Shown in pieces: positions 5,899 to 8,570 of a stretch of DNA of 8,570 nucleotides. This DNA is from JBNRMR01 sp050309705. Lineage in GTDB: Bacteria > Bacillota > Clostridia > Christensenellales > UBA1750. The stretch is taken from assembly GCA_050309705.1 (NCBI GenBank), contig JBNRMR010000132.1, positions 1 through 8,570 on the forward strand. Direction: 5' to 3'. Below the pieces are notes generated by a model. The model did no database searches, was not told the origin of the DNA, and worked only from the letters and a program-made list of their open reading frames with translations. The position numbers and the translations under genes are program-made. Numbering within the stretch: position 1 is the stretch's first letter; each line of letters starts with the position of its first letter.

Positions 5899-6632
5899 CT
5901 GAGATCACCATCCTCAACCGCCATCACAATCACGGTGATATTGTCGTGGCCGCCGCGCCTTAAGGCCATCTGAAGAAGCGTGGCTGCAATCTCCTCCACA
6001 TTACCGCGGGAAAGCAGCAGATCTTCCAGCTCCCTGTCGGCCACATGGTTGGTCAGCCCGTCCGAGCAGATGACCACATAATCGCCCTTTTTAAGGCGAA
6101 TCTGCTCAGTGTCCGTTCGAAGAGATGAGTCCGTCCCCAGGGCTCTTGTGATCACATTCTTGCGGGGGTGGTTTTCCGCCTCCTCCTGGGAAATCTGGCC
6201 CATTCTCACCAGCTCTGCGATGTATGAATGATCGTTTGTGAGCTGCACAAGCTCGTCTTCACGCAGTATATATGCTCGGCTGTCCCCCGCATGGCCGATA
6301 TACATGTCGCCATTGTATATCATCGCGCAGGTTACAGTGGTGCCCATGCCGGAGTTTTCAGCCTCATGCTCCGCCCGCTCAAAGACCTCCCTGTTGGTCT
6401 CGCTGATGGCCCTTCTAAGGATGAGCTGGCCGTCGGGAATATGCCCGAAGTACTCAGCGCAGCGTTTTTCGATGCCCGAAACCGCCAGCCTGCTGGCAAG
6501 CTCTCCGGATTTATGGCCGCCCATGCCGTCAGCAACAATAAACAGGTGGTAATTATCGAATTTTTCTGCGATATAGCTGTCCTCATTCCTCTCACGGACG
6601 AGGCCCACATCGGTTTTGGCGGCGTAAAGCAA
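5895..6632 (-). CDS. prpC: PP2C-family Ser/Thr phosphatase, PrpC/Stp type
   Basis: This cytoplasmic metal-dependent phosphatase (245 aa, normal length) removes phosphate from PrkC and its substrates. The PPM/PP2C motifs are complete: KTDVGLVRERNED with metal-binding Asp18, ADGMGGH with Asp35, the GMGTT turn (96-99 region), GHAGDSRAY with Asp117, NVITRALG, CSDGLTNHV with Asp191, and GGHDNIT with Asp230. The first gene of its operon, it starts with TTG at 6632. That start is fixed by a GGAGG seven bases upstream and by alignment with the usual family N-terminus (Met-x-x-Ala-x-Lys-Thr-Asp). In B. subtilis rlmN lies just upstream. Here that place is taken by the DUF1667 gene and a structured intergenic region. 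No promoter boxes are obvious upstream. Confidence 0.97.
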   Translation of the reverse strand: MLYAAKTDVGLVRERNEDSYIAEKFDNYHLFIVADGMGGHKSGELASRLAVSGIEKRCAEYFGHIPDGQLILRRAISETNREVFERAEHEAENSGMGTTVTCAMIYNGDMYIGHAGDSRAYILREDELVQLTNDHSYIAELVRMGQISQEEAENHPRKNVITRALGTDSSLRTDTEQIRLKKGDYVVICSDGLTNHVADRELEDLLLSRGNVEEIAATLLQMALRRGGHDNITVIVMAVEDGDLR

Positions 6633-6639
6633 GATCCAA

Positions 6640-6644
6640 CCTCC
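6640..6644 (-). promoter_or_regulatory. Shine-Dalgarno site that sets the TTG start of the PP2C gene
   Basis: GGAGG reads on the minus strand seven bases before the TTG at 6632-6630. No in-frame ATG lies nearby that would agree with family length, so this site decides the non-ATG start. Confidence 0.85.
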
Positions 6645-6666
6645 AAATTAAAAAGTCTTTTGTTTT

Positions 6667-6762
6667 CCCATCCCTTTGGGTCTGTCTCCCTGTACAGGGA
6701 TTCTTAAGGGAAGGTCCCTTGAGCAGGGGGAGTGCGAGGGGGACAGCGTTCCCCTCGCCCCC
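6667..6762. other. Run of inverted repeats between two operons (leader structure or dispersed repeat)
   Basis: Four inverted repeats lie within about 96 bases. These are CCCA/TGGG (6667-6670 with 6677-6680), a perfect 14-bp palindrome TCCCTGTACAGGGA (6687-6700), AAGGGA/TCCCTT (6706-6711 with 6715-6720), and a GC-rich 8-bp stem GCGAGGGG/CCCCTCGC (6734-6741 with 6751-6758, 9-base loop). The last is extended by a G-run at 6726-6730 facing a C-run at 6758-6762. GGGA/TCCC words recur through the stretch. No T-run follows the strong stem on the minus strand, so it is not a standard terminator for the upstream operon. It could be the PP2C mRNA leader or a copy of a genomic repeat. The rest of the gap (6763-6822) shows nothing clear. 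Confidence 0.6.
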
Positions 6763-6822
6763 GGGCGCCAAATGGCCGTTGATGCAATCGACGGGCGTTT
6801 GACGCGCAACAAGAAAATCTTC

Positions 6823-7176
6823 CTATATATCCGCGGTCAGTATCAAATCCGCCCCGCTTCCAGCAATATTCTCCACTATGATATCATGCCGGCGGGCGCC
6901 TTCTTTGGCCCGTGCTTTGGCGATCTCCTTCAGCACATCGGGGACTATTGCCTTGGGCACAGCCCGGCTCAGGCGCACCGGAGCCGGCCTTTTCGAGCCT
7001 TCCATGCGCACTATGGAGGTCACCATCCTCACCGGCTGGGAGTATTCGGAAATGCCATAGGTCACCCCTCTTTTACAGGCATTCCCCTCCACCATTATTT
7101 TACCATTATCTTCCCAAACCTGCAATATGCAGCCCACAGGGCAGGAGATGCAGATCATTTCTTTTTTTACACTCAT
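6823..7176 (-). CDS. DUF1667 Cys-rich protein, partner of the G3P-dehydrogenase-like oxidoreductases
   Basis: The 117-aa product has the DUF1667 layout: an N-terminal CISCPVGC cluster (Cys9, Cys12, Cys16), a fourth Cys in GNACKRG (Cys34), then YSQPVRMVTSIVRMEG, PVRLSRAVPK and a C-terminal IIVENIAGSGADLILT. Four conserved Cys suggest an iron-sulfur or zinc site. In anaerobic Bacillota and Thermotogae this family usually sits right after two FAD oxidoreductases in glycerol-utilisation operons. It is taken to be a small subunit or electron carrier; that role is inference. The ATG overlaps the oxidoreductase stop by four bases (ATGA), and GGAGG lies seven bases upstream. It ends the operon with TAG. 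Confidence 0.92.
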   Translation of the reverse strand: MSVKKEMICISCPVGCILQVWEDNGKIMVEGNACKRGVTYGISEYSQPVRMVTSIVRMEGSKRPAPVRLSRAVPKAIVPDVLKEIAKARAKEGARRHDIIVENIAGSGADLILTADI

Positions 7177-8462
7177 CTCTTCACCTCCAAAACGGAAACC
7201 ACTATCTCGCCATCCATGCTTTCATTCAAAATGATATCCACCTTTTCCATCTGTCCGGGCGTGATTATCCTTGACCGCCTCCTTGCGAGCCTTTCCTCAC
7301 CGCAAAAAACCGAAAGCTCCGCAGGCTTTACCGCGTCCCTCACCCGCAGGTATAGCGTCACCTTTTTCTCCCCTTCCCCCACTGCAATCCTGTGGGGAAC
7401 CACATATCGCACATTTTCCCCCGTCCTTAGCGTCAATTCTTTCTTAGCCGGCGCAGATTTTCCGGCGGCAAAATCAGCCGCAGACTCTCCTGTCAGCTTT
7501 GCCTCCACGCTCACATTGTCCACCAAATCATGCACATGCAAAACATTCCCGCAGGCGAATATTCCCGGCACGGAGGTCTGCCGGCCATCGTCCACCAAGG
7601 CGCCGCCCGTCACCGGGTCCATGTCGATTCCCGCCTCTTGCGTCAGCTCGTTTTCAGGCAAAAGCCCCACCGACAAAAGCAGCGTGTCGCAGGGGACGAA
7701 CTGCTCTGTGCCGTGGATTGGCGCACGGCTTTCGTCCACCCGGGCGATTGTCACACCCTCCAGCCTCTCCTTGCCGTGGATGCCAACGACCGTGGTGTTA
7801 AAGTGCAGCGGAATCTCGTTATCGTCAAGGCACTGGGAGATGTTCCTGTTAAGGCCGGAGGAATAGGGCATAATCTCACAGACCATCTCCACCTTCGCCC
7901 CCTCCCATGTCATCCGCCGTGCCATAATCAAGCCGATATCCCCTGATCCCAAAATGACGGCGCGCTTTCCGGGCATATAGCCCTCCATGTTCACAAGCCT
8001 TTGGGCGCAGCCGGCGGTATATATGCCCGCTGGTCTGCTGCCTGCGATGTTTAGCGCTCCCCTTGTGCGCTCGCGGCAACCCATGGCCAGGATTACGGCC
8101 TTGGCGCTGATGATGATCATGCCCCTTTCGGCACTGACTGCGCTGATCTTCTTTTGGCCGTCTTCATCGCCCACCGAAAGCACCATTGTGTCCGTCAAAA
8201 CCTCAATTTCGCTTTCCAGCACCTGGTCAGCAAACCTGGCGGCATACTCCGGCCCCGTCAGCTCCTCGCCGAAATAGTGCAGGCCGAAGCCATTGTGTAT
8301 GCACTGCTGGAGTATTCCCCCAAGTTTTTTATCTCTTTCAATCAATATAACCTTCGCGCCTTTTTCCCGGGCTGCAATCGCCGCTGCAAGTCCTGCCGGA
8401 CCGCCGCCTATAACCGCCACATCGCATTCCATCGCCGCAGCAAAACCACTTTTCACATCCAT
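7173..8462 (-). CDS. NAD(P)/FAD-dependent oxidoreductase, G3P dehydrogenase-like operon
   Basis: This is a 429-aa cytoplasmic flavoprotein of the pyridine nucleotide-disulfide oxidoreductase fold. The first Rossmann motif VIGGGPAGLAAA (17-28) and the acidic end of the second strand (LIERD, 40-44) bind FAD. AMGCRERTRG (126-135) and GIFACGN (300-306) are further FAD-contacting segments. A second Rossmann motif, GSGDIG (172-177), should bind NAD(P)H. There is no thioredoxin-reductase CxxC pair in the central domain. After about residue 340 comes a beta-rich C-terminal domain. AAGGAGG at 8478-8472 precedes the ATG by nine bases, which supports the first Met over Met11. It starts one base after the stop of the upstream gene. 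Context suggests it passes electrons from the upstream dehydrogenase to NAD(P) or another carrier. The exact substrate is not shown by the sequence. Confidence 0.92.
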   Translation of the reverse strand: MDVKSGFAAAMECDVAVIGGGPAGLAAAIAAREKGAKVILIERDKKLGGILQQCIHNGFGLHYFGEELTGPEYAARFADQVLESEIEVLTDTMVLSVGDEDGQKKISAVSAERGMIIISAKAVILAMGCRERTRGALNIAGSRPAGIYTAGCAQRLVNMEGYMPGKRAVILGSGDIGLIMARRMTWEGAKVEMVCEIMPYSSGLNRNISQCLDDNEIPLHFNTTVVGIHGKERLEGVTIARVDESRAPIHGTEQFVPCDTLLLSVGLLPENELTQEAGIDMDPVTGGALVDDGRQTSVPGIFACGNVLHVHDLVDNVSVEAKLTGESAADFAAGKSAPAKKELTLRTGENVRYVVPHRIAVGEGEKKVTLYLRVRDAVKPAELSVFCGEERLARRRSRIITPGQMEKVDIILNESMDGEIVVSVLEVKR

Positions 8463-8463
8463 T

Positions 8464-8570
8464 TTAGTTCTCCTCCTTGATCAGGCCCGTCAGCATGTAG
8501 GAATCCCCGCCGAATTTCGTCACCTTTTCCATGGCAATCCCCGCCTCTCGTGAGATTATCTCCATCACCC
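8464..8570 (-). CDS. C-terminal end of an FAD oxidoreductase (GlpA/LhgO-like with BFD-type tail), partial
   Basis: Only the last 34 residues are in the window, beginning VMEIISREAGIAMEKVTKFG and ending in LIKEEN with a TAA at 8466-8464. The pattern (V)EI-(x)REx-G-(I)-x-x-EKVTKFGGDSY-LTG matches the extreme C-terminus of anaerobic FAD-dependent glycerol-3-phosphate dehydrogenase / L-2-hydroxyglutarate oxidase-like proteins that end in a BFD-like [2Fe-2S] domain. The Cys ligands themselves would lie upstream, outside the window. The match rests on remembered family endings and on the two downstream partners, so it is probable rather than proven. One base separates its stop from the next ATG. 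Confidence 0.65.
   Translation of the reverse strand, partial: VMEIISREAGIAMEKVTKFGGDSYMLTGLIKEEN

Noticed and set aside
5500..5973. Plus-strand frames opposite the kinase and phosphatase genes.
   Set aside because: They cross the boundary of two intact conserved genes and have no plausible start signals or domains.
6726..6762. The GC-rich hairpin as a rho-independent terminator of the redox operon.
   Set aside because: The stem is strong, but no T-run follows it on the minus strand and it lies about 60 bases beyond the stop, so I describe it only as structure.
6676..7866. A 396-codon open frame on the plus strand.
   Set aside because: It lies antisense to two well-supported genes (DUF1667 and the FAD oxidoreductase) and across the hairpin region. 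Its product is Ser/Pro/His-rich without a recognisable domain. It is a by-product of GC-rich codon use on the other strand.

Overview
The window looks like a piece of a chromosome from a low-to-moderate GC, Gram-positive, Clostridia-type Bacillota. The main reason is the gene order PP2C phosphatase - PASTA kinase - rsgA - rpe, which is the classical Firmicutes cell-wall signalling neighbourhood. A DUF1934 (YwiB-like) gene, strong GGAGG ribosome binding sites, TTG starts and CCA-encoding tRNA genes point the same way. Every convincing gene lies on the minus strand, so the biological reading order runs from position 8570 down to 1.

Region by region, in transcription order: (a) 8570-6823 is the end of an anaerobic glycerol-3-phosphate-dehydrogenase-like operon. 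It holds the C-terminal tail of an FAD oxidoreductase with a BFD-like end, a complete NAD(P)/FAD oxidoreductase and a DUF1667 Cys-rich protein. (b) 6822-6633 is an intergenic region with a run of inverted repeats (6667-6762), then a GGAGG site that sets a TTG start. (c) 6632-1376 is a tightly packed operon: PP2C phosphatase, PrkC-type Ser/Thr kinase with three PASTA repeats, RsgA (ribosome assembly GTPase), Rpe (ribulose-5-phosphate epimerase), DUF1934 protein and an unrecognised 155-aa protein. ATGA or TGATG stop/start overlaps join several neighbours. (d) 1331-537 is a six-gene tRNA operon (Pro, Glu, a CAT tRNA, Asp, Thr, Tyr) with a consensus sigma-A promoter and a hairpin terminator. (e) 526-1 is an AT-rich remnant of a small protein gene with an apparent one-base frameshift, followed by the start of a lipoprotein gene that leaves the window.

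The kinase and phosphatase should act as an opposing pair. The PASTA ectodomain senses cell-wall material outside, and the PP2C enzyme reverses the phosphorylation inside. RsgA is a known PrkC substrate in Bacillus subtilis, so the cluster links envelope sensing to ribosome maturation. The oxidoreductase triad most likely passes electrons from glycerol-3-phosphate or a similar hydroxy-acid.

I see no CRISPR array, insertion sequence, toxin-antitoxin pair, phage gene or clearly new system. The items most worth a second look are the frameshifted small ORF at 216-526, the open frame running into the lipoprotein start, the structured element at 6667-6762, and the uncharacterised 155-aa gene at the end of the signalling operon.
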